In this document: in pieces, positions 22,481-35,880 of the stretch | How the letters are laid out: every line of letters begins with the position of its first letter | How positions within the stretch are numbered: position 1 is the first letter of the stretch | Source: Gastracanthus pulcherrimus | Lineage: Eukaryota > Arthropoda > Insecta > Hymenoptera > Pteromalidae | DNA: 64,000 nucleotides | Reading direction: 5' to 3' | Assembly (NCBI GenBank): GCA_949152435.1 | Contig: OX424572.1 | Coordinates: forward strand, 189,523,136 to 189,587,135 | Made by a program: the position numbers and the translations under genes | Notes under the pieces: generated by a model | What the model was told of the DNA's origin: nothing | The model's database searches: none | What the model saw: the letters and a program-made list of their open reading frames with translations, nothing else

Positions 22481-22940
22481 TTTGTAAGTGAATACACGTC
22501 CACAGAAGAGATACGATTTTCCGCTCTGTATTTCCTCCGCATATAACGAAGTCTCCTCGTTATTACCCGGGTTTACTGATTTCCTCCACGAAATTATTAT
22601 ACTCCGAGTGGTCGTAAAAAAAAAGTCCGGCTGCTCGATTTCGGATTTCACACCAGCATCATCGCGCGCGAGCTCTCGCACGTCTCCGCGCGGTGCTACG
22701 GGGGATTTGTGAGCCCCTATCCTCTTTCCCCGACATATTGGCATTGAAATAAGCGCCGTTCCGTATATATCAATGCGTTCCACGGGACAACGACTTACCC
22801 TCATTCTCTCGGAAGGCATTTTCGTGTCTCCGAATCGTAAACAAGTCAAGTTTTATTAGAATTAAGGATCGTGGCTCTCCTCTGGGAGAGAGTAAAGAAA
22901 GAAGGAGAGAAAGCAAGGTCCGGGACTTGACTCACGACGC
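22481..22940. other. CpG-rich island (weak skew)
   Basis: CpG-rich core at 22650-22800 with an AG-rich right edge. The skew switch is weaker than in the other islands. Confidence 0.5.
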
Positions 22941-23980
22941 ATAACTCGTGTGCTTATTGAACGCTATTAATGATACATTTGAATATATACTTACTGCGTT
23001 GAATGTGATTGCTTCGTTAATTTAGTCGAAGCCCGTATGTGAAGTATTGTAGAAAACAATAAGTTAAGAGTAATAAAGAAAGTTTCTCAGTAAGTTCTTG
23101 TAAGCTATCTTTATTTAGTACAATACAATAGTTTTGATATACATAAAAATTAAGTGTCAGTGAAGTATATATTATCCTTTTTAATACGAAAAGATGACTA
23201 TTTTCAGGCTATATAAAATATTCAAAGATGGCCATAAACTAAAAATTGAAGTTACAATACTATGTTTTATAATTTATAGTCTATTTATTTTGCTCGAAAG
23301 CTCTATGACCGTCAATTGCTAACTGACTTCATAAAAAGTGTGAGTGGATAATGATGATATATCTGAGAGTCTGTAAGCTAGACGAAGGAGATTGAAAAAA
23401 TTATTAAAAAAATTAAAAGAAATTTAAAAGAAAATAATAAGTCTCTTTTATTTAATTAATTAAACACATTTAATTTTAATATTATTTACTATTCAAAAAT
23501 ATACTAAGATTTATTATTTTTCATCATATGTTTTTCTTTCGAAGTATTGCTGAAAGATTTAATCTTTCTTGATCTTTACTATGGTGTTTTACTACTTTTA
23601 TGATCAATATTTTGCATCAGCGTCAGAATTACATCAGAATCAGTTTAAGTAGTATTATAGATTTTTTATTTCAAGTTTGATCATTAATTCTTGTTCATTA
23701 AAAATAATAGCCTGTTACTTTTTGACCTTTCTCTAAAAAGTTCCTTAAAACCTTTCCGCAGATCGTACAAAATTCCACTGTTTTCATTTATCTCTAGTAA
23801 ACAAAATACATTTCTTTCTATAACTACATATGCTCCTTGCAAACGTACGCATTTCTTGGCATATTTTTTAAATACCTGAAAATCTACCATTCAGTATTTT
23901 CAGTTTCACCCGTACGTAACCTGAGAACTTAATATTATTACACCCTTGAAAAATATAGTACACAAGCTCCACATGAACTG
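22941..23980. other. AT-rich spacer
   Basis: Nothing recognised. Confidence 0.5.
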
Positions 23981-24462
23981 TCAAACCCAGGGCATACCTA
24001 CGTATCAGCATCGGAATTGCAGCGAACACCTGGCAGCGGGCGCGCATAAACACCCGCCAAACGCGTTAATCAACGAATTAGCCGTTCGAACCGCCCCAGA
24101 AACACCTCCCACATCGTATATCCATATCCATATCCATATCCACGTATATTCCCCAGCGTGCGCAATTCGCGGGTACATGTGGCAGTGGGCTGCGGAATAT
24201 TGCGAGCCCCTAACACACGGACACGCCCATGTGGACCCTAGGCGCGCATGCGAGAGTGTGTTTGTGTGTGTGTGAATGTCATACGTGGATACGTGCTATG
24301 CTGGTGCTGCGGAGCGATACAAGAAGAGCTTCATTTCGTGGCCCCAAACCGGAGCTAATTCGGCTCCGGTTCTGGCTACGAGTGCGACGACGATGACGAC
24401 GACTTGTCGCTTGACACCCGCACGAGGTTCACGATGTGCCAGTATATTCGGGAATCTATCCC
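23981..24462. other. CpG-rich island with hexamer repeat
   Basis: Contains a short (ATCCAT)n tract at 24118-24146 and CpG-rich sequence around it. No coding domain. Confidence 0.5.
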
Positions 24463-24474
24463 GAGAGAGATAGA

Positions 24475-24510
<36 letters not shown>

Positions 24511-24530
24511 TATAGAGAGAGAGAGAGAAA
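24463..24530. repeat. (AG)n microsatellite with GATA interruptions
   Basis: GAGAGA tract broken by single T insertions. Confidence 0.95.
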
Positions 24531-25426
24531 TCGATATGAAAGAGTCCGTGCTCGTATGAGATACATTTTTCCAGTTTTTGTTTTCAGATATAGTTGACCT
24601 TTTAGAAAGATACAAAGGATTCATTTTAAGGGGGATGTCTGGTGAAAAATAAAACTTCCGTAGCTTTAAGGCTAACAAAATAATATTTACATGGCATGTT
24701 CAAAATGATATTATCAATTGATACGCACATTTAAAAAAAAATATTATACAATATTAAAGTTATTAAGAATAATAGGTTTATTTTAAGTATGATTAGGCTG
24801 TACGGTAAAAGTTGTTGGCGCACACCATAATGACACTAATTAACCATAAAATTTAATAGTGTTCTTGACAGTAAAATAAAAATAAGTTAGCTGAAACTAC
24901 CAATTTTTATTTAGCTATGTGTTTTTAAAAATAATAAATATTTGTTGCTTAAAAATTGTTTAAAACAGTGCAAATTTGTTAATAGAATCTTTAGCATGAA
25001 CTATGTCATGGATATTTACAAAATATTTTAGCTAATTAATGTTGAGAGTACTTCAATGAACGTATCTTGAAATTTTTATCAAGATCGATTATTTCGGTAT
25101 GCGCCAACAACATTTTGAACATTGAAAACTTAAATAATCAGGAAACAGCAATGATGAAAAACATGTAGCTTTATTTTATAATAAGTTAATACAAATTTAC
25201 TAAACTATATTGTATTTATAAAAATAAATAAAAAGCTTTTAAAAGAAAGTATAGATAATCTTTAACCTAAAAAAACTAAAAAAGACTTTCTTTTATTTAA
25301 TTGTCACAGTCGTTAAACGATCAAAATTAGACAAAATAACGTGAAATTGCAATAAATAGCGTTGACAGAACTATGAAACTTTTTAACTTAAAACGTAAAA
25401 TATTATTATGTTGCTGTCGCTACCTG
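24531..25426. other. AT-rich spacer
   Basis: Nothing recognised. Confidence 0.5.
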
Positions 25427-25639
25427 TTAAGGTGATACTAAACCCCTCTATTGTCGTCAAATACGGGGAACCACTATTTTCTTTCAATTTTCAATTTTGC
25501 TAAAATATCTCTCTGAAGAGTTGTTGTTTTCTATAGGGTCACTAACGTTTCATAGTGTTATTTACTCGAAATTGAAAATAAAATGAGAACAGTTGTTCCT
25601 CGTATTTGTCGGTGACCGGTGGCTTTAGCATCACCTTAA
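25427..25639. mobile_element. TTAA-flanked MITE (family B), copy 2
   Basis: TTAA at 25427-25430 and 25636-25639. The right end is the inverse of TTAAGGTGATGCTAAAGCC and the left end TTAAGGTGATACTAAACCCC. It shares ends and interior style (TCAAATACGGGGAACCACT) with copy 1 at 2192-2396. Two copies with precise TTAA ends show that the unit was mobilised. Confidence 0.85.
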
Positions 25640-26840
25640 GGAAGAGTTGATCCAACTTTTACAATATTAAAAAAAATTGAAATTTTTCGAAAAAATCACG
25701 GGAGAGTCACCTTTTCTTATTTTAAAAATTTTCATTTTAATTAAATATCAAAGTTTATATGGAAAGATTTTATTGCATTGGATTAAGTTTTGAAGAAACT
25801 CGCTATTATATTGAATCTTTTTCAGTTTTTATGAATAATAATTAATGCCAAAAACGTTATTTATAACAAACAGTTATATTATATTGAATTTTGTATTAAT
25901 CAGATTAATTTTTTTAAACAATGTTAACAGTAAGAGCAAAGTTATCTCTAAATATATTTTAAACACCAAAAAGTTGCTATATGTTTACTTGTCATTGAGA
26001 TACCTACCAAACAATAATCTAGTCTCCATATCATTGATTATGCTAGGCCTTCAAATTTGTCATTTAAAAAATCTAAACATATTACCTATGAAATAACAGA
26101 AATTCTTACGTAGGATAATTGTCCCGATTACTGATGCCGGTCCGAGTACTGTGCTTTGATTCTCAATAGATTAAAAAGATGAACCTTATTATATTAATAT
26201 AATATTATCTATAATAATATAATATTTTTAAATTATTCTACAATAGTAATGATTTTTTTAAGTTAATTTCGAGTGATTTTATCGATATCTTAGTGAAAAT
26301 ATTAAGCTTATTGCTTAATTCATAGAGTGGTGGAATTATTATTAAGACTTTTTACTTCTTTGTATGATTCTTTCTTTAATAATATTTATTTTAAGTGTAT
26401 AAATTACCAAAGAACCTATATTAATTTACAGTAAATGTAAACAATGCAGTTTTATGGGTTATTTATATTTAAGCAAGTTGACTGCATGGTAATCGGGTTA
26501 ATATCCTACTCATTATCCATAATTTTAATACATATAATATATATATCCCTTATAAACTCATACCTAAATATAAATACATAGCCACAATAAGATTTAAATC
26601 AACTTTATAATTCGTAACTTAAAATTAACGCGATAAATGCTTTTATAAATAGCATTTATTATCTTCTATTAATCTTTTCACTACATTAGACTTCTGCAAA
26701 AATAAATATTTCGATATAGATACATCGATTAAAGAATATTAAATGAAAAATAAAAATTATTCTACCAATTGGCGAAAATAATATTTTACTAAACCATTGT
26801 TACTTGATCCGTCTCTTTAGACGTAGTCTAGTATAATATT
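25640..26840. other. AT-rich spacer
   Basis: Nothing recognised. The 83-codon ORF at 25845-26096 is AT-driven and hydrophobic, without a family. Confidence 0.45.
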
Positions 26841-27880
26841 TCCTCAAAGCAACTTTTGTCTCACCCTATATGAAGAGCAGAACATGATCAAAGCATCCAG
26901 AAACAGTGTCCAGCGTGACAAAACGTGCACCGCGTACACGCATCTCTCTGCTGCAGCCCTCCTGCACAGCCAGATAAATAAATAGAGGGTTGTACAATAA
27001 CGCAATAACAGCTAGACACCGACACAGAGAGAGAGAGAGAGTAATACATATACACATACCCACACTCGGGCAGAGAAAGTGACGAGGGCGCGAGGCTACG
27101 AAAGAGGGTGATGGCCACGGCAAAGTACAAATTAGATTAGGCACCGGCGGTGGTGTCGCCGCCACGGGGGGTTCTCTCTCCTAGGAAAAGTTAGCCCCGG
27201 GTACGGGCATCATCAGAAGAAGATGCGCGGCGCGTCTCTTCTCGCTTGTACCTCCTTGTGCCACCCATCATCGCACTCTCCCTTTCCCTCTATCTCTCTG
27301 TCGCTCTTTATGCTCTCCGCAGGATCTTTCGCCCGCGCTAGCCTCACGGGACCGTCTATCTTTTTCCTTCTCTCTCTCCCTTGCTGTCCGCATACATATA
27401 TGTATACGTGTGTACGGACAGACGGCCGCCAGCCGCCCACTGATTCCGCCGAGAGAAATATTTCAATATTTGCTTAAAAGCATGCATACGCGGCGCGCGA
27501 AAACAAAAATTTATGCATTTCGTGGGGCCGACCACGTGTATGTGTATATATATATGTGTATGCGCATGCCTTTCTGTTTTGCTCTTTTTTTACGGCGGGG
27601 TGGTATATACGTATGGTGGACTCGTATGTGGATTTCGAGTCATCTACCCTCTCCCCTTGTTTCTTGTGGCTCGCGGAGATGTATCGCACCGCGCCGTCTT
27701 CGAATATTGTTTTTTTTCCTTTTTCGAGGCTCCCTTGATGCCAAGTATATATCTCCGAGGATGTGAGTGTATTATGCCCGTGTAGTTGGTGATAAAAGGC
27801 AGACGGGGTGGGATGTGTCGGTGATAATGATATTTAATGTCCTGTGAGGGAGTTAAATGATTTCGTCATACTTATTCATT
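26841..27880. other. CpG-rich island with skew switch
   Basis: The left shoulder (26860-27000) is A/C-rich, (AG)n lies at 27026-27042, the core is at 27060-27540, and the right shoulder (27590-27860) is G/T-rich. The many overlapping ORFs on both strands are compositional. Confidence 0.55.
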
Positions 27881-28440
27881 CTATTTATGGATTTACAAAG
27901 TTGGAGGGAGATAGCGGTTAATGTTAAATTTGAGTTAAATGCACTGATACATGTATAAATACTCTCTTATTAGAGAAAAAAAAATAAGAAAGTAGAGTTA
28001 AATTCAAGTAGAACAGCTACAATCCGGTTAGAATCTCCCTCTACGTGCGTAGATATATAATATTTAGACTCTTGTTTAATTAAATTCAAGAAATCATTTG
28101 TTAGTACATAGTATACATATATACTAATTATCGAATCAATTATGCTACGGTATGGAATAGTTTATTGAATTCTATTGAAATTTGACCGCATATCGATTAA
28201 AAAATCTACTCCCAATTGTAGCTCATAATAATAGAGTATTGTATAAGTGCAGGTTATAGACTACACAAATATCATGGTGTTTGTATTAGACTGATTGTGT
28301 TGTATCACATATTCAATTGAGCAATAATTGCATCATGGGTTCAAATTATATTTAAAAATAACAGAATATGTATAATTAAATACACCAAAAGAAGTATTTA
28401 GTAAGATATAATATATACTTTATATCTACAATTTAATACG
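27881..28440. other. AT-rich spacer
   Basis: Nothing recognised. Confidence 0.5.
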
Positions 28441-29330
28441 AACTCGACTATGTCAAAATAATCGAAAAATTGTACGTGATCACGGACATGATGTTCACTC
28501 TTGCTGTACAACAACCAAAACATCCCAAACATCCACCAAACCACTAAGACCAGAAAAACGAACACGCAGTCAAAGCAGCAAGACAGCGAGAGTCGACCCC
28601 CCCTCTCTAAAAAAAAATGAGACAGCCGCACTCGGCAATCGATAAAAACCGCTCGGGACATTCGTCAGGTGCTCACGGAACCTTAGAAAACCGCGGGAAC
28701 TTGACCTCTCTTCCCTCGGCATTCGTTTTTTCTTTCTTCCCCGCGTACAACCCATCGTCCCCCTCCCGTGCACTCGCGTGCATGGCCTTTGTGTCCTCCT
28801 CCCCGTCATCGTCGTCAGCAGCGGCAAACCCCGGAGGGTTCGGCATAAAACTCTTTGAGGGATCGCGACCTACTTGAGAGACAATGGCACGTCGTTCGTC
28901 ATCCTTCGTTTGCTCGATGTATCTCTCCCCGTCTGACTTCGTCTCTCGTCGCGTAATTAAATTTTCACGGCCGAGTCTCGTCTGCACATTTGCATTCGCG
29001 GGGGATCGATAATATAAGTTTGGGCGCGAGGGTTTCGAGTTGTTGGAGGGAGAGGGAGAGAGGATGGAGGGTTGATGGATGGTTGGGTTGGTTTTCAATT
29101 TGGACGATGATGCTGTACGGGCATTGTTTCGGGTAACGAAATGTGGATGATTTAGAGGGTGTACTTTGTTATGGCGCTTGGGGATTCTGGACGGGTAAGA
29201 GCACGGTGGAGTTATTGGAGTTTCTTTGGTTTTATATTAGCTTGTGTCTGTGTCGGCGGTCCGCCAAGTGCAAGAGTCATTTTGAATCCTCTAGTGAGGT
29301 AAGTGTCTTTTTAGACGCGAATGATTTGTA
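28441..29330. other. CpG-rich island with extreme skew switch and splice-donor consensus
   Basis: In 28501-28560 I count 20 C and 5 G; in 29041-29100, 29 G and 1 C. The core is at about 28600-29000. A consensus donor GAG|GTAAGTG lies at 29299 on the plus strand in the right shoulder. This could mark a non-coding first exon, but no transcript evidence exists here. Confidence 0.6.
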
Positions 29331-30290
29331 ACCTTAAGTGGATCTTCGAAATTCGATAGTATGAGAAGTCAAATGTCCCGAGTTGAAGGTAGGTGGTGAG
29401 CAGACCAAAAGAAAGAGAAAAACAACGGTCTCTATATCCAACAACCCAAGTGATCGTATCGTACGTTACCATCTTGCGGGTCTACCCGAGGGAATTGAAA
29501 AAAAGGATCTGACTGTTACCACCTTGTTCTTTTAAGTAAATTAAGAACTGCGAAGAAGAATATTGATTATTTACCATATTTTATTCTGTAAACGTTACAC
29601 TGCTATAAAATATTAATGTTAGGAATAACTTATACAAGAAATAAAATAACTTATATGCTGCTCAAAAAAGTTTATGTTTGATAATTTTTTATAAATAAAC
29701 TATAATAAAAGTAGTTACTCTGAGATTCCTAAATATTTGGATAAATAATTCGAGTTATACAATTTCCATCCAAATATATTAACTATAGAGACTACCATTG
29801 ACAGTATTGACAGATCTTTGTTGCTCGAATTGATTATTAAAAGCTTTAAAAATTGAATTAGTCTATAATTTCTTTACATCAAAAAAATCCGCAAGAAGTT
29901 AGCTTTATAGTTGAGTTATATATCCAATTTCTCTCTTAAATATTAAATCTTTAATGTTTTCTCATTCGTTGTTATTTAAATGCAGCGAAAAGATCACCTG
30001 TAATTTTATATTTCACTTGTCAGATAAATATAGAGAACGTCGCGTACTGCAGAAGCCTTTCAAATTTGACATTTATAGAGTAATGCTATTATAACAATAT
30101 CAGATACCTAAGTAAGGCAAATAGACATGATAATAACATTTGTATTATATCTACAAGCAATCAAGTATAACAATTACAAGTTTATTTCCCTTAAAATTTA
30201 CAGCTGATGGTGGGGCTTTATTTACTGCCTTACGAGAATTTGGATATATCGAAAATTTGGATCAGTTTTGAACAGTAAGCCTTGTCACGC
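29331..30290. other. AT-rich spacer
   Basis: Nothing recognised. Confidence 0.5.
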
Positions 30291-30800
30291 TAACGTCCAA
30301 TTCTTTCAACAAATATCGAAAACAATCGATATAGCTTCAACAGAGCCCCTCGCTCGTAGCCGTAAACGTCTATAATTCCTAAGTCAACACAGAATCCCTC
30401 ACCCCTTCTACCTACCCAATTCTCCGAAATAAATGTTCCCTCTCTGTCCCACTAACTTATCACCCCCTCGTCGCGATTCTTTATACGCTTCCAGCGACCG
30501 ACTTTCGATCGTACTACTATTGTAGGTCGCGCGATAACTCCATTTGGCATTCATAGGCGTGGCGCGGCCGAATTATCGACGCGTGCGACACTGCGTGACG
30601 TTCGGGTGCGAACCGTGAAATATCGCGCGGACGTGCGACTACGCGAGAGGAGCGCGAGGTCATCGAAGATCGGATCGGGACTGTAGGCTGATGTTATTAA
30701 GCCACGTGACCGATGGTGAGGTAGTCGTGGGTCGTCGTAGCGATGATTGTAGATACTCGAGTGTTCGACCCTAAGGTGGCACATGGGGTCACTTTGACGA
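30291..30800. other. CpG-rich island with skew switch
   Basis: The left shoulder (30295-30480) is C-rich and the right (30660-30790) G/T-rich, with a CpG core at 30480-30660. Confidence 0.6.
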
Positions 30801-32150
30801 CACAATAAGTAACCAGTTTTTTGTTATATAAAGTAAATAGTACTACGCAGCAATTTAACTTTTTAAGTTAAAACGAAATCTCTGCAAAAATTCAGGAAAG
30901 TGTAAGAATAATTGACCATATCTACTACTTGTGAATTTTTTTAACATTAGTTTAATTGGAAAGTTAAAACTTTAAACCTTTTTCTAAAACATAAAAGTTG
31001 ACTTATTCGGTTATGCCGGTACGTCACGAATTTTCTCCCGTTATGACCAAATGTTCCAAGTTTATTACGATTTTTACGATTAATTTCATAAAATAATTCT
31101 CTCAGAGTAGATGTAATGTGTTGTTTTTTGGGACGATAGGATGTAGGTGTCGTTGTATTTGTTGCCGTTTTGATACAATCGTTTTATTGGAGTGAGATCT
31201 TTCGACCGTACGTTTTGATCCAAGCAATAAAGATATTTTTAGAGAATAGTAATTTCTATGATATCTTTTAATTAATTAATATTCTATTAAGTAAGTAGAA
31301 TGAATAAATGTATAAACATTGAGGAGTCATTTTACTAAATATATTATATTTCTATAAATAATTATATTATATAATTTTGAAGTATATTTGTTACGAGGAT
31401 ATTAAATATGTTTTCGTTTTATTAGACGCAAGTATAGTTTATTTTCGAGACGTCATTCTTTTATATAATGAAACAATAAAGAATATAATTATGCATGACA
31501 TCGTTTCCGAATTCTGATATACGTAACGATAGCGAATACGTATATTGTATATGTATATACTAAAAGGAATTATTTTGTCAATCGCGTGCTCATGTTATGC
31601 GATGACTACGTAATTCTTAGCTGATACAATTGTTTTAGTAGTTGACATTTGATTGATTTATTTATAATTGCTTTGTCGCATTGTTCCCTCTAATGGAAGG
31701 CAAATAGAAATTTTATTTAGTATACTAATTTGCTACAGTCATTATAATATATATATTTTAATTAATGATATTAAGAAAATCGATAATTAAATTTACGTTG
31801 TTGCTAATATGAAATTCAATTATAGAAAGAAAGCCCGCATAATTTACTTTTTCAACTTTCTTATACGGTTACTGCTTATAACTTCTATTACTAATTGTGT
31901 AGCAATTATAAAGTAGAGTCTTCCTTATTATTTATATATCTTAGATTTCTTTAACAACTTTTATTATTCATATTGATACTGTATTATATTTTTAAATTTT
32001 ATAAGAATATTTTACTCAAAATAAATCTTTGTTTGTATTAAATACACAATGTATAATGGAAATGTCACATCAAGTCAAATATATTTTTATACAAGGTTAG
32101 AAAAATTCTATATCAATAAGGATCTTATAAAAAAAATTATTTCACTTAAA
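30801..32150. other. AT-rich spacer
   Basis: Nothing recognised. Confidence 0.5.
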
Positions 32151-33190
32151 AGTTTCTTTAAATCTAGTTCCATCTGACACTCAATCTAGCCACAAGCACT
32201 GAAATCAGCTTGTTTCTCAAACAACGAAGCCGACCAGACCAGTACCGTATAATTTGCATTAAAAACCAGCATCCTACCTTACACGAAATCCAACGCAGAC
32301 TAAAAAAAAGAAGCAGACGAAGCAAAAGAGTATCAAGTAAAAAAAGAACCAAGCGAAAATCGTTGCATATATCGCGAGCGCGATATCGAAAGGCGTAGCA
32401 TAAACCTGGACAAAACACGCTCTCGTTCGCTCGTGCGGTGCAATTTTCAGACCACTGCACCCTGCAGCCAGCAGTAACAGCTAGACTCCGCGTGTGCACA
32501 CTTTTTCCCTCCCACCCTCCCTCTAATTTCTTTCGTGTCCATTATTCTTTCACTCCCGCTCCCATATCACTTTCTCTCTGCTACTCTCTTTCCCTCTCCC
32601 GCCTCTGTTTCAGCCGTGCAGCGCGTAACGTGCATGCACGCGGCAAAAACACGTGCAAAAGGCAGCCGCCGCGTAATTTGAGCGTCTGAAGCCATTGCGT
32701 CGTCGTATAGACGGCCGCCAGAGGGTGGGTTTTGCACCTATAGTCCTCTGCCTCCTGTGTGCGAGTATATCCCGAGCGCCGCCGCGTTTATACGGCGATA
32801 CGTCACGAGAGTTTCGCATCGGTTTACAGAAAGCCCGAGGCGTGCGCGCATGCGTGGAGGTACGGTGTTATAAGGAGCGACGGGGGTGGAAAAAAAAGAG
32901 GTGGAGGTGCTGGAGGTACTTTCAACGATATTATGTCGCCGTTATACGTATTACGCGCAAATAGCCGGGCTCGCGTTTCTCTCTTGTAGAGGCTCTGCTC
33001 GCGCGAGAGACCTCTGTGTGTCTGTGTATACGGGGAGGTTGATGGGAGGAGATAAGGGTGTAAATTTATGTCTAAAAGGTTGAAAAATGGGTGAAGGAGT
33101 CAGTTATGCGGTGTTGGTAGTTCTCGTGGGTGAGGTTTCAAAGTGTCTTTTGGTGTGGTTTCGGCGTCAGTTTACATTGTGGAATTTACT
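32151..33190. other. CpG-rich island with skew switch
   Basis: The left shoulder (32160-32350) is A/C-rich and the right (33040-33180) strongly G/T-rich; the CpG core is at 32380-33010. No domain in any frame. Confidence 0.6.
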
Positions 33191-33954
33191 TATATTCATT
33201 TATTTTAGAAAGTAAAGACATCTAAGAGATATTAAGGGCACCAAAATAAACTACCTTCCAACTAGTTTGTACAGGCTTCTATTATGTTCATTCAAAAAGA
33301 ACTAATTACATTTAGATTAAAAATAATTTGTTTTGTTACATTTTGTAAAATAAAGTAATATATGATGTAGAACTTGAAAGGAGAGACCAGAGTATCCAAA
33401 ACTCGAATTTTGATTAAACTTTGGCAATCGTTAGGTATATAAATATGAAGCATAATACCCGTTGTTTTATCCAATGGGCTGCATAATTTGAGAAAAAGCT
33501 AAAAGCAATAGTATTGCTGTGTTCTACTAAAAATAAGATGTGAATAGATATACTATCAACGTTAATGAGATACGCTGCATATGCTGCATAGACTCATTTA
33601 ATAAAACTGCGGGTATTGGGCTTCATTTTTAGATACCAGAAAACGATTATCCAAGTTTCATCAAAATCTGTGACCCGGACTTCGTGAACTCCTCTTATTA
33701 GTTTTACCTTAAACTATATAACAATTAATTTTTAATTTTAAGGTGCTTTAATACCTTTAATATTTGACTCTAATATGGTATTTGAGTCTATAAGTTAAAA
33801 GAAAGTAGTTGAAAAGGCGTTGAATTTCTTAAAATTAATACGAAATAAATGTCATTTACAATTGAAATTTTTAGCGGTCTTGTCATACCGGACTCATTCT
33901 ACTTATATTTCATACATTGACTAATATATTAACAAATCGTTTTATTTTTGACAT
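33191..33954. other. AT-rich spacer
   Basis: Nothing recognised. Confidence 0.5.
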
Positions 33955-34499
33955 ATATTCACATTTTCATATGGTGAGGTTTAATAAATGATTTTTGCAA
34001 ACCAAACAGACAATTTTATTTGTCAGCGACGTTTCGGCAGCATTTCACTGCCATCATCAGGCTATACCTTTATTTAAATATTTCATATTACACCATTATT
34101 AAAAAGTATTGTAAAAAAAAAAAAATTATATTTATATGTGATTTTATATGAAATTTGTTGTTAACATAAATACTTACAATATTTACATGGTACGGATGTT
34201 ACATGTTTTAAGACCAATACATGTGCAAGATATATACGTTACTCGCTATATGAACAATATAAAAATATAATAATAAGTTAGTGATTTTGTACTATTTTCT
34301 TAATTGCACAGAAGTTGAGGTTAAGTTGCCATAAATACCTTTCATTTTCTTAATCGTCCTTATTTTAAAACTTATACCGAAACGTCGCTGACAAATAAAA
34401 TTGTCTGTTTGGTTTGCAAAAATCATTTATTAAACCTCACCATATCAATATCAGCAAACGAAGATAATGATCTATTTTATACAATATTCACATTTTCAT
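33955..34499 (-). mobile_element. Penelope-like retroelement fragment with 16-bp target duplications
   Basis: ATATTCACATTTTCAT occurs at 33955-33970 and again at 34484-34499. Between them, a perfect 69-bp inverted repeat (33969-34037 and 34377-34445) encloses AT-rich non-coding DNA, and 38 bp of extra sequence follow the right arm before the second duplication. Inverted LTR-like repeats with a short one-sided extension and long target duplications are typical of truncated Penelope-like elements. The left arm extends into a hammerhead-like motif on the minus strand. No RT or GIY-YIG coding is present. The assignment is inference. Confidence 0.6.
34021..34066 (-). ncRNA. Hammerhead-ribozyme-like motif
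   Basis: On the minus strand from about 34065: AGC, then CTGATGA, a stem GGCAG/CTGCC closed by a 7-nt loop, then GAAAC directly followed by GTC and GCTGACA. AGC and GCT could form helix I around the GTC cleavage triplet. Hammerhead motifs with a minimal helix III are known in Penelope-like elements. An extra U between CTGATGA and helix II, and the near absence of helix III, make activity uncertain. Confidence 0.4.
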
Positions 34500-34960
34500 T
34501 GAGAATATAATTGTATAATATAAGTTAGTGAAAAGAAAAGAAACATTTTGAGTTCTCTGCGTATACTATAAATTAATAAACAGCATAATAATTTTCTATA
34601 CATTTAAACTATCCATGATATTTTGATCAATTGTAACTATAAAATAATAATGAAATTTTTTTATTTATATAACTTACGTATTTGTATTTTCATTAATTTT
34701 ATATTATTTGGTAACAGTATTTTCACAAATAATAGAATACCTTTTACCGCACATGCCTCTAATGAATTTCAGTTATTTTGTAAAATACTGATACACAAGA
34801 CATATTTAAACATTTAACAAGTTTCATGTTACAATCAGAAATGTTATGTCAATTTTAAAGAGAATATGCTTTTACAATATTATAAATAAAACCACGCTTT
34901 CTTAAAATATACAAATTAATACGTAAATATTATATTACCATTTATTACGAACAGAAAGTA
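34500..34960. other. AT-rich spacer
   Basis: Nothing recognised. Confidence 0.5.
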
Positions 34961-35880
34961 AAAGATCATCATAGTACATCGCTAATCCAAATAGCATTCT
35001 AACAACGCCCCCGAAAATGCATTACACAATCAACGCCATTCAAAACAATACTCACTCCTCTACATCACCAAATCCTCCATCCTCGCAATGCGCGCGTTAT
35101 CATCCGCATTCATATGCGCGAGGCGATGAATCATAATCCCCGTCAACTAGGCGAACGCAACGGGGGGGATAGGCGCGGACATATATGCAAAACGCAAGAA
35201 TCCTCCCTTGTTAATAAATGCATCCCGCAGCAGCCGCGCATACTCGAAACACGATGCATCTGTAACCGCAGCTGCAGCAGCGACACACATAAGAGGCACT
35301 CGAGCAGCGGCGGCGGCGTCGGTGGTGGCAACGATCGATGAAGCGCCAGTACAGGCGCAATTTCATAATTCGCGAATCCATAATTCATGGGGCGCGCGGC
35401 GCGCATAATCTCGAGCGCGGATTCGCGAGCGCGCGGGCAACGCGATTTTGCGGAGAGAGGCGCGCGCTTGCTGCTGACGCGCGGCCGCGAAAAAGCCGTC
35501 GGATGGTATAGTGGCTCTTGGCTGCCGCGGCTGCTGCTGTTGATGCTCTTCTTAGCTTGGATATGGTGGGTGTATAGTGGCGTTATGAATATTTGAGGGG
35601 TTTTGGAGAGAGAGAGAGAGAGATAGAGAAGAGAGAGAGAGAGAGAGAGACGGGTTTTTGTGCATTTTTTGGAAGGTGAGTTTGATGAGATGAAATTTTC
35701 AATTACGGTAATGCGAGCGGCGGGCTTTTACTGCGGGGCTTGAATAATGAATTTTTCGGAGTGGAGGTGCGAATTTATGGGTTGGGAAGTGCGTGGAAAA
35801 AGTTTGTCGTCGAAATGTGTGTGAACGTTTTTAGAGGAATTTTCAGTTGATGGTTAGGGCTCGATATTAAAATTTATAGA
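34961..35880. other. CpG-rich island with skew switch
   Basis: The left shoulder (34980-35090) is C/A-rich, the core is at 35090-35500, and the right shoulder (35540-35830) G/T-rich. (AG)n lies at 35605-35650 and a consensus donor GAAG|GTGAGT at 35676. Frames on both strands are open and no domain is seen. Confidence 0.6.
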
